Positions 43,904 to 52,038 of a DNA stretch of 64,000 nt are shown here, piece by piece. Source of the DNA: Alkalicoccobacillus murimartini. GTDB lineage: Bacteria; Bacillota; Bacilli; Bacillales; Bacillaceae_D. Made by a program: the position numbers and the translations under genes. The notes beneath the pieces were generated by a model, which saw nothing but the letters and a program-made list of their open reading frames with translations, did not search any database and was not told the origin of the DNA. The stretch covers positions 558,001 to 622,000 of the forward strand of contig NZ_JAUSUA010000002.1 of assembly GCF_030813245.1 (NCBI RefSeq). The letters are read 5' to 3'. How positions within the stretch are numbered: the first letter of the stretch is position 1; the number at the start of each line of letters is the position of its first letter.

Positions 43904-43969
43904 ATGTTCACAGATGTTCTTGTTCAACTATTTGAATCTGTCAGCAATGTTATTGGGACTCTCGGCTAA
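43904..43969 (+). CDS. 21-residue amphipathic peptide, copy 1
   Basis: First of six tandem micro-genes. It begins MFTDVLVQLF and ends SNVIGTLG, differing from copies 2-6 by two conservative changes (I to V at 5, A to V at 16) and by many silent differences. A strong GGGGGTC site precedes the ATG. A weak TTGTCC (43848) - 16 - TAATTG (43870) pair upstream may be the promoter. The peptide has no Cys, Lys or Arg; Asp4 and Glu11 give it a net negative charge. Hydrophobic residues at 2, 5, 6, 9, 13, 16, 17 and 20 would line one face of a helix. Secreted-peptide role is inferred. Confidence 0.8.
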   Translation: MFTDVLVQLFESVSNVIGTLG

Positions 43970-44029
43970 AGAAACCATGTAAAAAGAATGCATTCATTAA
44001 AAAAAGTAAGGAGAAGGAGGGAACGGCAC

Positions 44030-44095
44030 ATGTTTACAGATATTCTTGTTCAATTATTTGAATCAGTAAGCAACGCAATTGGTACTCTTGGTTAA
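44030..44095 (+). CDS. 21-residue amphipathic peptide, copy 2
   Basis: Starts MFTDILVQLF and ends SNAIGTLG. A strong site, AAGGAGAAGGAGGG, lies eight bases upstream. It is identical in protein sequence to copies 3-6. The spacing from copy 1 (126 bases) is longer than the 108-109 bases of later copies, so copies 2-6 look like recent tandem duplications. Confidence 0.82.
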   Translation: MFTDILVQLFESVSNAIGTLG

Positions 44096-44137
44096 TTTTC
44101 ATCACTACTTAACTTTTTATAAAGGGGGTCATCATTT

Positions 44138-44203
44138 ATGTTTACAGACATTCTTGTTCAATTATTTGAATCAGTAAGCAACGCAATTGGTACTCTTGGT
44201 TAA
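44138..44203 (+). CDS. 21-residue amphipathic peptide, copy 3
   Basis: Same peptide as copy 2, and the gene is identical to copy 2 apart from one silent change. Preceded by AAAGGGGGTC. The 42-base spacer is nearly identical to those before copies 4 and 5. Confidence 0.82.
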   Translation: MFTDILVQLFESVSNAIGTLG

Positions 44204-44245
44204 TTTTCATCACTACTTAACTTTTTATAAAGGGGGTCATCATTT

Positions 44246-44311
44246 ATGTTTACAGACATTCTTGTTCAATTATTTGAATCAGTGAGCAACGCAATCGGTA
44301 CTCTTGGTTAA
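44246..44311 (+). CDS. 21-residue amphipathic peptide, copy 4
   Basis: Same peptide; only silent differences from copy 3 (AGTGAG, ATCGGT). Preceded by AAAGGGGGTC. Repeat unit 108 bases. Confidence 0.82.
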   Translation: MFTDILVQLFESVSNAIGTLG

Positions 44312-44353
44312 TTTTCAGCACTACTTAACTTTTTATAAAGGAGGTCATCATTT

Positions 44354-44419
44354 ATGTTTACAGACATTCTTGTGCAATTATTTGAATCAGTGAGCAACGC
44401 AATTGGTACTCTTGGTTAA
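44354..44419 (+). CDS. 21-residue amphipathic peptide, copy 5
   Basis: Same peptide with silent changes. Its ribosome site is AAAGGAGGTC. Conservation at protein level with silent third-base change shows selection for the peptide. Confidence 0.82.
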   Translation: MFTDILVQLFESVSNAIGTLG

Positions 44420-44462
44420 TCTTCAGCACTGCTTAACTTTTTTATAAAGGGGGTCATCATTT

Positions 44463-44528
44463 ATGTTTACAGATATTCTTGTGCAATTATTTGAATCAGT
44501 GAGCAACGCAATTGGAACATTAGGTTAA
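44463..44528 (+). CDS. 21-residue amphipathic peptide, copy 6
   Basis: Same peptide, most diverged of copies 2-6 at silent positions (GGAACATTAGGT at the end). Preceded by AAAGGGGGTC and followed at once by a strong terminator, so it ends the operon. Confidence 0.82.
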   Translation: MFTDILVQLFESVSNAIGTLG

Positions 44529-44529
44529 T

Positions 44530-44572
44530 AAAAAAGGCCTGTGAGAGAGTGAAGTCTCACAGGCCTTTTTTT
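44530..44572. terminator. bidirectional terminator closing the peptide array
   Basis: AAAAAGGCCTGTGAGA / TCTCACAGGCCTTTTTTT stem with an eight-base loop. Confidence 0.95.
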
Positions 44573-44576
44573 CTGC

Positions 44577-45056
44577 TTATTCGGAAGGAAATGCGGTTAA
44601 GAACTGTTCATAAATTTCTGTTTCTGCAGCTCCAACAATTCGTTGCTCTTCCACACCATCTTTATAATGAACCAATGTTGGCGTGGACTCTATATTATGA
44701 TCACTCCAGCCTTGTTCAAATTCACGCAAATTATATTGAGGTATATCCTCATCTAATTCTTCAGCTAAATCAACCAATCTCGGTGTAGCTTCTTTACAAT
44801 GCGGACAATCTGAAGCATAGAAATACACTGTGAACGTCTCTTCATTATCTAGTCTATCTTGAAGTTCCTCAGGTAAAATCGCATTTTGATAATTTGGATC
44901 ATCAACGATATCCATTGTTGCTGGAGTCAGCTCGTCCTTTCCAAACTGATTATCAGCCACCGATTCCATCTTTTGCTTATTGCTTGTAATCGTTAATAAG
45001 GCGAGTAGTGCAAAGACAACAACGATAATGCTACCAAAAACTAAAATCTTCTTCAT
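44577..45056 (-). CDS. membrane-anchored thioredoxin-like protein
   Basis: A 159-residue protein with an N-terminal membrane anchor (ILVFGSIIVVVFALLALLTI) and an extracytoplasmic thioredoxin domain. The active site is YFYASDCPHCKEATPRLVDLAEEL; CPHC is the oxidising DsbA-type dipeptide. STPTLVHYKDG supplies the cis-proline. It follows the bdbC-type gene by four bases, so it is the likely partner that DsbB-like BdbC reoxidises (BdbA/BdbD role), although the fold is shorter than BdbD. Next to the peptide array, but those peptides lack cysteine. Confidence 0.85.
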   Translation of the reverse strand: MKKILVFGSIIVVVFALLALLTITSNKQKMESVADNQFGKDELTPATMDIVDDPNYQNAILPEELQDRLDNEETFTVYFYASDCPHCKEATPRLVDLAEELDEDIPQYNLREFEQGWSDHNIESTPTLVHYKDGVEEQRIVGAAETEIYEQFLTAFPSE

Positions 45057-45060
45057 ATTA

Positions 45061-45480
45061 TCAACCCCTGGATTTCTTTACTATCACGATACTCGTGATA
45101 AGTATGATTAAAAAAGCAGTTCCTGCAAGAAACGGAATCGTTACAAAACCAAACCAATTTATATATTCCCCTGTACATGGTACCCGTCCACAACCTGGCC
45201 CTGTACCAACCGTGTCCGGCATCTTTTGCAAAATGTAGTGATAAATTGATATACAGAGTCCAATTCCTGATAAGGCTGCTGCATAAATAGCTGAGCTAGC
45301 TTCTTTTCTTATGATTCCAATTAATAGAATAACGACTAATGGATACATTAATATGCGCTGATACCAGCATAGTGTACATGGTTCAAATTGACGAATTTCA
45401 GAAAAATATAATGAACCTAATGTTGCTGTGAAAGCTGTGCCCCAAGCGAGCAACAATAAATTTTCAACTATTTTTTTCAT
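45061..45480 (-). CDS. bdbC: disulfide bond formation protein BdbC (DsbB family)
   Basis: A 139-residue quinone-linked oxidase with four transmembrane segments and two cysteine pairs: EPCTLCWYQRILMYP in the first loop and GCGRVPCTGEYINWFGF in the second. It passes electrons from a thioredoxin-like partner to the respiratory chain and thereby promotes disulfide formation in exported proteins. Encoded just upstream of that partner. Confidence 0.93.
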   Translation of the reverse strand: MKKIVENLLLLAWGTAFTATLGSLYFSEIRQFEPCTLCWYQRILMYPLVVILLIGIIRKEASSAIYAAALSGIGLCISIYHYILQKMPDTVGTGPGCGRVPCTGEYINWFGFVTIPFLAGTAFLIILITSIVIVKKSRG

Positions 45481-45686
45481 AGCTTGTCCTTTCTCATATT
45501 CATTCCTTTAATTAAAGCTTTTAGTTTAGCGCTTTTTATAGAGCTATAAAAACTTTATCAAGATCCTTTTAAGTTGTCACTATTTTTGTATTATATATCA
45601 ACTTCCCAATCAAAATTTATACATGGTTTTGACACATTCAGCCAAAACTAAGTTCGATAACTTTTATTAGGAGGCTATGTAGTCAG

Positions 45687-47225
45687 ATGAGTGACACGAC
45701 TAAGAATTCAAATGAACAAACATATTGGCGCACAAATGTACAAATGCCTGAATTTGCACCACTTTCAAGTAGTATTGAAGTAGATGTTGCGGTTATTGGC
45801 GGAGGTATTACTGGCTTAACTACTGCGTACCTACTCACTGAGCAGGGGAAAAAAGTGGCTTTGCTTGAGGCGGATCGAGTGTGCGAGGGCACAACTGGCC
45901 ACACCACTGCTAAAATCACGGCTCAACACGGGTTTATTTATGATGAGCTTATAAGTCATCTAGGCAAAAGCGGAGCAAACATTTATTATCAAGCCAATCA
46001 ACGAGCTCTCGCTTTTATTAGAGAGTTAGTGTCTACGCAAGAAATCGAATGTGACTTCGAGGATGAACATGCCTATCTTTATGCAACCACAGATCAGGGC
46101 GTGGCCAAGCTTAAAAAGGAAAAAGAAGCATATGAACAGTTAGGTATTCCTCATGAATGGCTTGATTCACTTCCTATTAACATTTCTGTTAAAGCAGCTC
46201 TTTGCATGAAAAACCAAGCACAATTCCACCCACTTAAATTTATGGCTTTTTTGGCTAATGAAATTGTTAAAAAAGGTGGACTCATTTTTGAGCAAACGGT
46301 TGCTCTTGATATTAATCACGATGCAAAACCAACTGTGCTCACCAAAAATGGTTACCCTGTAACCGCATCCTCTATCGTCGCAGCCTCTCACTTTCCTTTT
46401 GTTGATAAAGGCGGACTCTATTTTTCACGGATGAAAGCAGACCGTTCGTATATCGTCGCTGCTGAAACAAACGATAATTGGCCAGGAGGCATGTATTTAA
46501 GTGTCGATAAACCAAGTCGCTCTATCCGAGCTTCTACTAGTGAAGGAAATACCACTATACTGTTAGGCGGGGAACATCACAAAGCCGGACAAGGTGGAGA
46601 CACTCGCTCTTATTATGAAGCATTAGAAACTTACGGAAACGAACACTTTGATTCATTTAACATAACGCACCAATGGTCAGCTCAAGATCTAACGACACTA
46701 GACAACCTTCCATACATCGGCCGCTTATCTCCTTTACACACGGACCTATTTGTTGCTACTGGATACCGAAAATGGGGAATGACTGGTGGAACCAATGCAG
46801 CAATGATTTTGGCAAATGTTATTATTCATGGTTCAGACGAGTTTGAAAGTGTATTCCTCCCCAGTCGTGTTCATGCCGATCCAAGTATCCGTCATTTCTT
46901 AAAAGAAAACGTAAATGTCGCATCTGAGCTCATCAAAGGAAAAATTAGCCCAGATGAACAAAGCATCGACAGTCTTGAGAAAGATGAAGGAGCAGCCGTC
47001 CACTTTGAAGGTAAAAAAGCCGGTGCTTATCGCAACAGTGATGGTGAGATTTTTATTGTTGATACAACCTGCACCCATATTGGCTGTGAAGTTGGCTGGA
47101 ATAAAGGCGACCGCACATGGGATTGTCCTTGTCACGGTTCACGATTTTCCTATTCGGGTGAAGTCCTTGAAGGCCCTGCTAAAAAGCCACTCCCACTTCT
47201 ATCAAACAAAAAAGTAACGAATTAA
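45687..47225 (+). CDS. FAD-dependent oxidoreductase with C-terminal Rieske domain (YhfW-like)
   Basis: A 512-residue fusion. The N-terminal DAO-type FAD domain begins with VDVAVIGGGITGLTTAYLLTEQGKKVALLEADRVCEGTTGHTTAKIT. The C-terminal Rieske [2Fe-2S] domain has CTHIGCEVGWN and CPCHGSRFSYSGEVLEGPAKKPL, with both Cys-His pairs present. B. subtilis YhfW has the same fusion. The electron donor/acceptor and substrate are unknown. Monocistronic with its own terminator. Confidence 0.92.
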   Translation: MSDTTKNSNEQTYWRTNVQMPEFAPLSSSIEVDVAVIGGGITGLTTAYLLTEQGKKVALLEADRVCEGTTGHTTAKITAQHGFIYDELISHLGKSGANIYYQANQRALAFIRELVSTQEIECDFEDEHAYLYATTDQGVAKLKKEKEAYEQLGIPHEWLDSLPINISVKAALCMKNQAQFHPLKFMAFLANEIVKKGGLIFEQTVALDINHDAKPTVLTKNGYPVTASSIVAASHFPFVDKGGLYFSRMKADRSYIVAAETNDNWPGGMYLSVDKPSRSIRASTSEGNTTILLGGEHHKAGQGGDTRSYYEALETYGNEHFDSFNITHQWSAQDLTTLDNLPYIGRLSPLHTDLFVATGYRKWGMTGGTNAAMILANVIIHGSDEFESVFLPSRVHADPSIRHFLKENVNVASELIKGKISPDEQSIDSLEKDEGAAVHFEGKKAGAYRNSDGEIFIVDTTCTHIGCEVGWNKGDRTWDCPCHGSRFSYSGEVLEGPAKKPLPLLSNKKVTN

Positions 47226-47230
47226 TAAGA

Positions 47231-47262
47231 AAAGCTGTGGGAAAACATTCCACAGCTTTCTT
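47231..47262 (+). terminator. terminator of the Rieske oxidoreductase gene
   Basis: AAAGCTGTGG / CCACAGCTTT stem, ten-base loop, weak T-run (CTTCATTTC). Confidence 0.7.
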
Positions 47263-47329
47263 CATTTCATGTAGAATTAGTAAGGTAACCAGGTAAAAGA
47301 TAAGTATTGATGGAAGGAGCTGAATACAT

Positions 47330-47524
47330 ATGAATGGACAAAAGCGTGCAGATATAAAAGCCGGTTTACGTGTAGAAATTGTGTTGAAACAAGACCAACG
47401 ATCAGGAAAACGGACGGAAGGAATCGTCAAAGACATCCTCACTAACTCCCCTTCTCACCCTCATGGCATCAAAGTACGCCTTACTGATGGTCAAGTTGGT
47501 CGAGTGCAAGCCATTCTGAATTAG
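47330..47524 (+). CDS. ywbE: YwbE family protein (DUF2196)
   Basis: A 64-residue basic protein: KRADIKAGLRVEIVLKQDQRSGKRTEGIVKDILTNSPSHPHGIKVRLTDGQVGRVQ. It matches the YwbE family of small beta-barrel-like proteins; function unknown. AAGGAGC site about nine bases upstream. Confidence 0.92.
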   Translation: MNGQKRADIKAGLRVEIVLKQDQRSGKRTEGIVKDILTNSPSHPHGIKVRLTDGQVGRVQAILN

Positions 47525-47546
47525 TTTGAGAAAAATTCAAAAATAC

Positions 47547-47572
47547 GGAAACCAGATCACCTTCCATTCGTA
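47547..47572 (+). promoter_or_regulatory. sigma-W-type ECF promoter of nfeD-floT
   Basis: GGAAAC at 47547-47552, 16-base spacer, CGTA at 47569-47572; the ECF sigma-W consensus is TGAAAC-N16-CGTA. The downstream yuaFG-type operon belongs to the sigma-W regulon in B. subtilis. Confidence 0.8.
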
Positions 47573-47684
47573 TATACAACTAAAGCACATTATCTAGAGG
47601 CTTATTAATGTAGGGAGGGAGTGTCTGGTATTAAGTGGGTAGATATTAACCAGCGGTCATAAGGCTTCAGAGGAGGGAATCTAC

Positions 47685-48212
47685 ATGGAAAACATCGAAC
47701 AAATTTACTTATACGGATTAATCGCAGGTGGTGTACTTACACTGGTCTATATTTTATTAAGCGATATGCTTGATGGACTGTTTGAATTTATACCAGATGG
47801 CTGGTTTAATCCAACACTTATTCTTTCATTTGTAACCTTTTTGAGCGCTGGAGGGTATCTACTCGAAACGCTTACTTCGATTAACAGTATTATCATTCTT
47901 GTCTCGTCTGCTCTTTTATCATTATTGTTAGTCATGCTATTAAATATTTTTGTCTTAATCCCCTTATCTAATGCTGAAGAATCAAATGCGTATACGGAGG
48001 ATGACTTAATAGGTCGTGCCGGACAGGTAATTGTCTCCATTCCAAAAGACGGTTTTGGAGAAGTAATTTTACACGATACAGGAGGAGCTGTCTCGAAAAC
48101 AGCAAAAGGATTTGACGAGGAAGAAATTCCATACGGAAAAGATATACTTGTTATTGATATTAAAGAAGGCGTTGCCTATGTATCTGTGAAAGAAGACGAT
48201 CTATTATTTTAA
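47685..48212 (+). CDS. yuaF: NfeD-like membrane protein (YuaF)
   Basis: A 175-residue protein with three transmembrane helices (about residues 8-100) and a C-terminal OB-fold domain (DDLIGRAGQVIVSIPKDGFGEVILHDTGGAVSKTAKGFDEEEIPYGKDILVIDIKEG). It partners the flotillin encoded 18 bases downstream, a conserved NfeD1b-flotillin pair that shapes membrane microdomains. AGGAGGG seven bases upstream. Confidence 0.93.
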   Translation: MENIEQIYLYGLIAGGVLTLVYILLSDMLDGLFEFIPDGWFNPTLILSFVTFLSAGGYLLETLTSINSIIILVSSALLSLLLVMLLNIFVLIPLSNAEESNAYTEDDLIGRAGQVIVSIPKDGFGEVILHDTGGAVSKTAKGFDEEEIPYGKDILVIDIKEGVAYVSVKEDDLLF

Positions 48213-48229
48213 TTCTAGGAGGAATTTAA

Positions 48230-49804
48230 TTGAACGATTTATTTATTACACCAACTATTCTTGTTATTGCAGCTGTAGCTGCCATTGTTTTAGCTTTAAT
48301 CGGTGTATTCGTTACGAAATACCGCACAGCAGGTCCTGATGAAGCATTAATTGTTACAGGTAGTTATCTTGGTGGTAAAAACGTAAATATCGACGGTGCT
48401 GGAAACCGCATCAAAATTGTACGCGGTGGTGGTACCTTTGTTTTACCGGTATTCCAACAAGCCAAACCACTTAGCCTTCTTTCAAGTAAGTTAGATGTAC
48501 AAACACCTGAAGTTTATACCGAGCAAGGTGTACCCGTTATCGCTGATGGTACTGCTATCATAAAAATTGGTGGCTCGATTAGTGAAATTGCTACAGCTGC
48601 TGAGCAATTCCTCGGAAAAACACGTGAGGATCGCGAAAATGAAGCAAAAGAAGTTCTTGAAGGTCACCTTCGTTCTATCCTAGGATCTATGACTGTTGAA
48701 GAAATCTATAAAAACAGAGAGCGTTTCTCACAAGAAGTTCAAAAGGTTGCATCTCAAGATTTAGCTAAGATGGGTCTTGTGATTGTTTCATTCACGATTA
48801 AGGATCTTCGCGATACAAATGGATACTTAGAATCTCTTGGTAAACCAAGAATTGCCCAGGTAAAACGAGACGCTGATATTGCAACAGCTGATGCACAAAT
48901 GGAAACTCGTATCAAACAAGCGGAAGCAAACAAACTTGCACAACGTTCTGAGATTGAACGAGCAACAGAAATTGCTGAAGCAGAGAAAGATAATCAGTTG
49001 AAAGTAGCTGAATACCGTACCGAACAAGAAAAAGCAAAAGCTCTTGCTGACCAATCTTACCACTTGCAAGAAGCTCGTTCGAAACAGGAAGTTACTGAGC
49101 AGCAAATGCAGATTCAAATCATTGAGCGTCAGAAGCAAATTGAGCTAGAAGAAAAAGAGATTGCTAGACGTGAACGCCAATACGATTCAGAAGTTAAGAA
49201 AAAAGCAGATGCCGATCGTTATGCGGTTGAGCAAGCAGCGGAAGCATCAAAAAGTAAGCAATTGGCTGAAGCCGATGCAGATAAGTACCGTGTTGAAGCA
49301 ATGGCTAAAGCCGATGCAGAAAAAGTTCGTGTTGATGGTTTAGCACATGCTGAAGCTAACCGTGCACAAGGGGAAGCTGAAGCAGAGGTTATTCGTCTTA
49401 AAGGTCTTGCTGAAGCCGAAGCGAAAGAGAAAATTGCTGAAGCCTTTGAAGGGTATGGTCAGGCAGCTATGCTTGATATGATCGTAAACATGCTTCCTGC
49501 CTATGCGAAAGAAGTGGCAGCTCCACTAGGTAATATTGATAAGATTACCGTTGTTGATACTGGTGGTAATGGTGAAAATAGCGGCGCTAATAAAGTTACA
49601 GGCTATGCCACAGACTTAATGAGCACTTTGCAACATTCACTAAAAGCATCTTCTGGAATTGATATGAAGGAATTGATTGAGAACTTCTCTGGAAAAGGAA
49701 ATATTCGCTCGTCTATTGAAGAGTTAACAGACGAAGTGAAAAAATCTGGTGAAGAGTTCGAAACTCCAGTTACTGACGAATCAAAGGATTCAACTGCATC
49801 TTAA
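48230..49804 (+). CDS. floT: flotillin FloT
   Basis: A 524-residue membrane scaffold. A hydrophobic N-terminal hairpin (ILVIAAVAAIVLALIGVFV) is followed by the SPFH/PHB domain (about residues 30-210) and a long Ala/Glu/Lys coiled coil with EA-rich repeats to about residue 410. The tail is Gly/Asn-rich. It organises functional membrane microdomains and controls membrane fluidity and stress signalling. TTG start with TAGGAGG upstream. Second gene of the sigma-W-type operon. Confidence 0.96.
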   Translation: MNDLFITPTILVIAAVAAIVLALIGVFVTKYRTAGPDEALIVTGSYLGGKNVNIDGAGNRIKIVRGGGTFVLPVFQQAKPLSLLSSKLDVQTPEVYTEQGVPVIADGTAIIKIGGSISEIATAAEQFLGKTREDRENEAKEVLEGHLRSILGSMTVEEIYKNRERFSQEVQKVASQDLAKMGLVIVSFTIKDLRDTNGYLESLGKPRIAQVKRDADIATADAQMETRIKQAEANKLAQRSEIERATEIAEAEKDNQLKVAEYRTEQEKAKALADQSYHLQEARSKQEVTEQQMQIQIIERQKQIELEEKEIARRERQYDSEVKKKADADRYAVEQAAEASKSKQLAEADADKYRVEAMAKADAEKVRVDGLAHAEANRAQGEAEAEVIRLKGLAEAEAKEKIAEAFEGYGQAAMLDMIVNMLPAYAKEVAAPLGNIDKITVVDTGGNGENSGANKVTGYATDLMSTLQHSLKASSGIDMKELIENFSGKGNIRSSIEELTDEVKKSGEEFETPVTDESKDSTAS

Positions 49805-49810
49805 TCTTAT

Positions 49811-50171
49811 AAAAGGATGAGACTGGCACAAATCTATTATAGTTATCTAAAAACCCGAACCATTATGCGGTTTAACTCGCATAATGATTCGGGTTTTTGT
49901 CAATTAAAGTAAGAGAGTGAGGCTACCGCTCCGGACATACACTCCGCACCCACGGGAGTGCTGGTGAGCCCCCTTGTGCTTACGCACTGCGAAGTCTCAC
50001 CCTGGCCTTTACTCCCATAGGAGTCTACATGTATGTCCTACGCTGGTTTTGGTTCATTTGTAAAGGATTGAGTTACTAACAAATGAGCAAATATCAGCTT
50101 TAGCTGTGTAATCGATAGATTGTTCGCCTTTTCATCTCATCTGTATGGTTATGTCCCAGTCTAATCCTTTT
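49811..50171. repeat. dispersed MITE-like repeat element, copy B (best preserved)
   Basis: A 361-bp element filling the floT-rlmI gap. Ends are near-perfect inverted repeats: AAAAGGATGAGACTGGCACA at 49811-49830 and, on the other strand, AAAAGGATTAGACTGGGACA at 50171-50152 (18 of 20 identical). Inside are the hairpin AAAAACCCGAA..TTCGGGTTTTT (49851-49898), which serves as floT terminator, and GGACATACA..TGTATGTCC arms closing a long structured middle with ACTCC/GGAGT inner pairs. No ORF. Copies with shared blocks lie at 36.7-37.0 kb and 63.0 kb. Confidence 0.85.
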
Positions 50172-50181
50172 TTCTACAGCC

Positions 50182-51381
50182 TCAGTCTTCTCTTTTAATG
50201 AAAAGAACCTTCAAAAAGTTCCCTTCCTTATACTGCTTGAGGTAAGGATAGTCATCTGGTACCGTATATTCTTCTAGTATGGTATACGCAACCTTCTCAC
50301 TTGCAAAAGCTTGTTCTACAAAGGATTTAAACTTACGCATGCCAAGAACACTATTATTTGTAGAAGCGACAATGACACCATTCTCTGCTGTTACTTTAAT
50401 AGCCTGTTTTAATAAGGCTGAATAATCTTTGGTGACACTGAATGTTTGTTTCTTTGAACGAGCAAAGCTTGGTGGATCAAGCACAACAAGATCAAACCGG
50501 AGCTCTTTTTTCTGAGCGTATTTAAAATACTCAAAAACATCCATCACATGAATGCGCTGCTGCTCCAAATCAACTTCATTCACTGAGAATTGCTCAATTG
50601 TTCGCTCCTTGCTTCTCGAAGCTAGATCGACACTCGTAGTCTGTACAGCGCCACCTGTTGCAGCAGCAACTGAAAAAGCACCGGTATAGGAAAAGGTATT
50701 TAACACTGATTTTCCTTTAGCATAGTGTTCATTAATACGTTTACGAACCTCACGTTGATCGAGAAAAATTCCGGTCATTGGACCATCATTCAAATACACT
50801 GCATAAGACAGGTCATTCTCAATAATGAACAATGGTTCTGGTGCTTCCTCCCCTGTAACAAAGTCATCACCTTCTACGTAAGCTCCTTTGTTAGCAAAGC
50901 GTTTTTTCTCATAAAGGCCTATAAATGGATAGGTTCTGTAGACAGCTTCAACTACCCATTCTTTCATCGAATAGATACCCTCACTGTAATACGTGATTAC
51001 ACCAAATTCACCATAGAAATCAATTGTTAAGCCACCAATCCCGTCGCCTTCCCCATTAAACACACGGAAAGCGGTCGTTGATTCATCCGCAAATAACCGA
51101 CCTCTCATTGCAAAGGCTTTCTGAATACGTTGTACAAACAGCTGAACGTCTATGACTTCTTCTTTTTTTGTAGAAAGAATCCAGCCCCGTCCTTTATTTT
51201 GTTCACCATAGTACCCTTTAGCCACAAATGCGCCAGCTTCATCCTCAATCGTTACAAGGTCCCCTTCAACTGGGTGTTCATCGAGCTGTTCCAATAATTC
51301 CTGCTCAATCACAGGATAACCTCGCTTATACAATGCCGTTAATCGACTATCTGCCTGAAGTTTAATCTCTGTACTACTCAT
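50182..51381 (-). CDS. class I SAM-dependent rRNA methyltransferase (RlmI family)
   Basis: A 399-residue enzyme with an N-terminal PUA domain (HPVEGDLVTIEDEAGAFVAKGYYG) and a Rossmann methyltransferase domain. SAM-binding motif SVLNTFSYTGAFSVAAATGGA and catalytic DPPSFARSK are present, as in RlmI/YccW, the 23S rRNA m5C1962 methyltransferase. Target specificity in Bacillaceae is assumed by family. Single gene. Confidence 0.88.
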   Translation of the reverse strand: MSSTEIKLQADSRLTALYKRGYPVIEQELLEQLDEHPVEGDLVTIEDEAGAFVAKGYYGEQNKGRGWILSTKKEEVIDVQLFVQRIQKAFAMRGRLFADESTTAFRVFNGEGDGIGGLTIDFYGEFGVITYYSEGIYSMKEWVVEAVYRTYPFIGLYEKKRFANKGAYVEGDDFVTGEEAPEPLFIIENDLSYAVYLNDGPMTGIFLDQREVRKRINEHYAKGKSVLNTFSYTGAFSVAAATGGAVQTTSVDLASRSKERTIEQFSVNEVDLEQQRIHVMDVFEYFKYAQKKELRFDLVVLDPPSFARSKKQTFSVTKDYSALLKQAIKVTAENGVIVASTNNSVLGMRKFKSFVEQAFASEKVAYTILEEYTVPDDYPYLKQYKEGNFLKVLFIKRED

Positions 51382-51454
51382 AATTACTCATCCTATCCTT
51401 CTTCAACTTCTTTCCTTGCCTATTATAGCATGGACTTCTCATTGTCTTTTATGA

Positions 51455-51928
51455 CTAGAGTGTAAATGATTGAATGGTTCGTTTTCCGTGATCATCTGAT
51501 TCCTCATATTGACCCTTTGTATATTCGTGAATTACTTTTTTCCAAAAAGCTTGGGCCGGTTTGTTTTCTTTAAGTTGAGCGACCACCCAATTCCCTCGCC
51601 AACGCTTGAACACCTCAAAGGCTGCCTTTTTCCCTATTCCTTTTCTGGAGTAAGACTTTAACACAAAGAATTCGTTTATGGCATTTGGAGACGTGTCAGA
51701 GGTTGCCTCTAAAAGGACAAATCCAGCCAGTTGATTATTTGCCATTATAAATAAAGGCGTTAGGTGTGGCTCAATCCAGTATCCATCTAACTTAAACGGT
51801 TCAAACCTTCCATCTTTATCTAACTTAATATCATCTATATATTCACTAAATTCATAAATATAAAATTGCATGAGATTATGCAGAATTGGAGCCTCTTTAG
51901 GCGTAACAGGTATTATTTGTACTTCCAC
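51455..51928 (-). CDS. GNAT family N-acetyltransferase
   Basis: A 157-residue acetyltransferase. Motif A is INEFFVLKSYSRKGIGKKAAFEVFKRW (acetyl-CoA pyrophosphate loop R-K-G-I-G), and motif B is VAQLKENKPAQAFWKKVI. GTG start with GGAGG just upstream. Substrate unknown. Confidence 0.85.
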   Translation of the reverse strand: MEVQIIPVTPKEAPILHNLMQFYIYEFSEYIDDIKLDKDGRFEPFKLDGYWIEPHLTPLFIMANNQLAGFVLLEATSDTSPNAINEFFVLKSYSRKGIGKKAAFEVFKRWRGNWVVAQLKENKPAQAFWKKVIHEYTKGQYEESDDHGKRTIQSFTL

Positions 51929-52038
51929 GGAATATCCTCCTCATTTTCGGCTCATCATCTACTTCTTTTATTATGCTGAATATCCTCCAATAAAAACAAG
52001 AGTACTCTTTAAGAGTACCCTCATTTTTTTCTTGTTTT

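Noticed and set aside
44577-45480. The thioredoxin-like protein and BdbC as maturation enzymes of the adjacent 21-residue peptides, as for disulfide-bonded bacteriocins.
   Set aside because: The peptides contain no cysteine, the genes are convergent, and a bidirectional terminator separates them.
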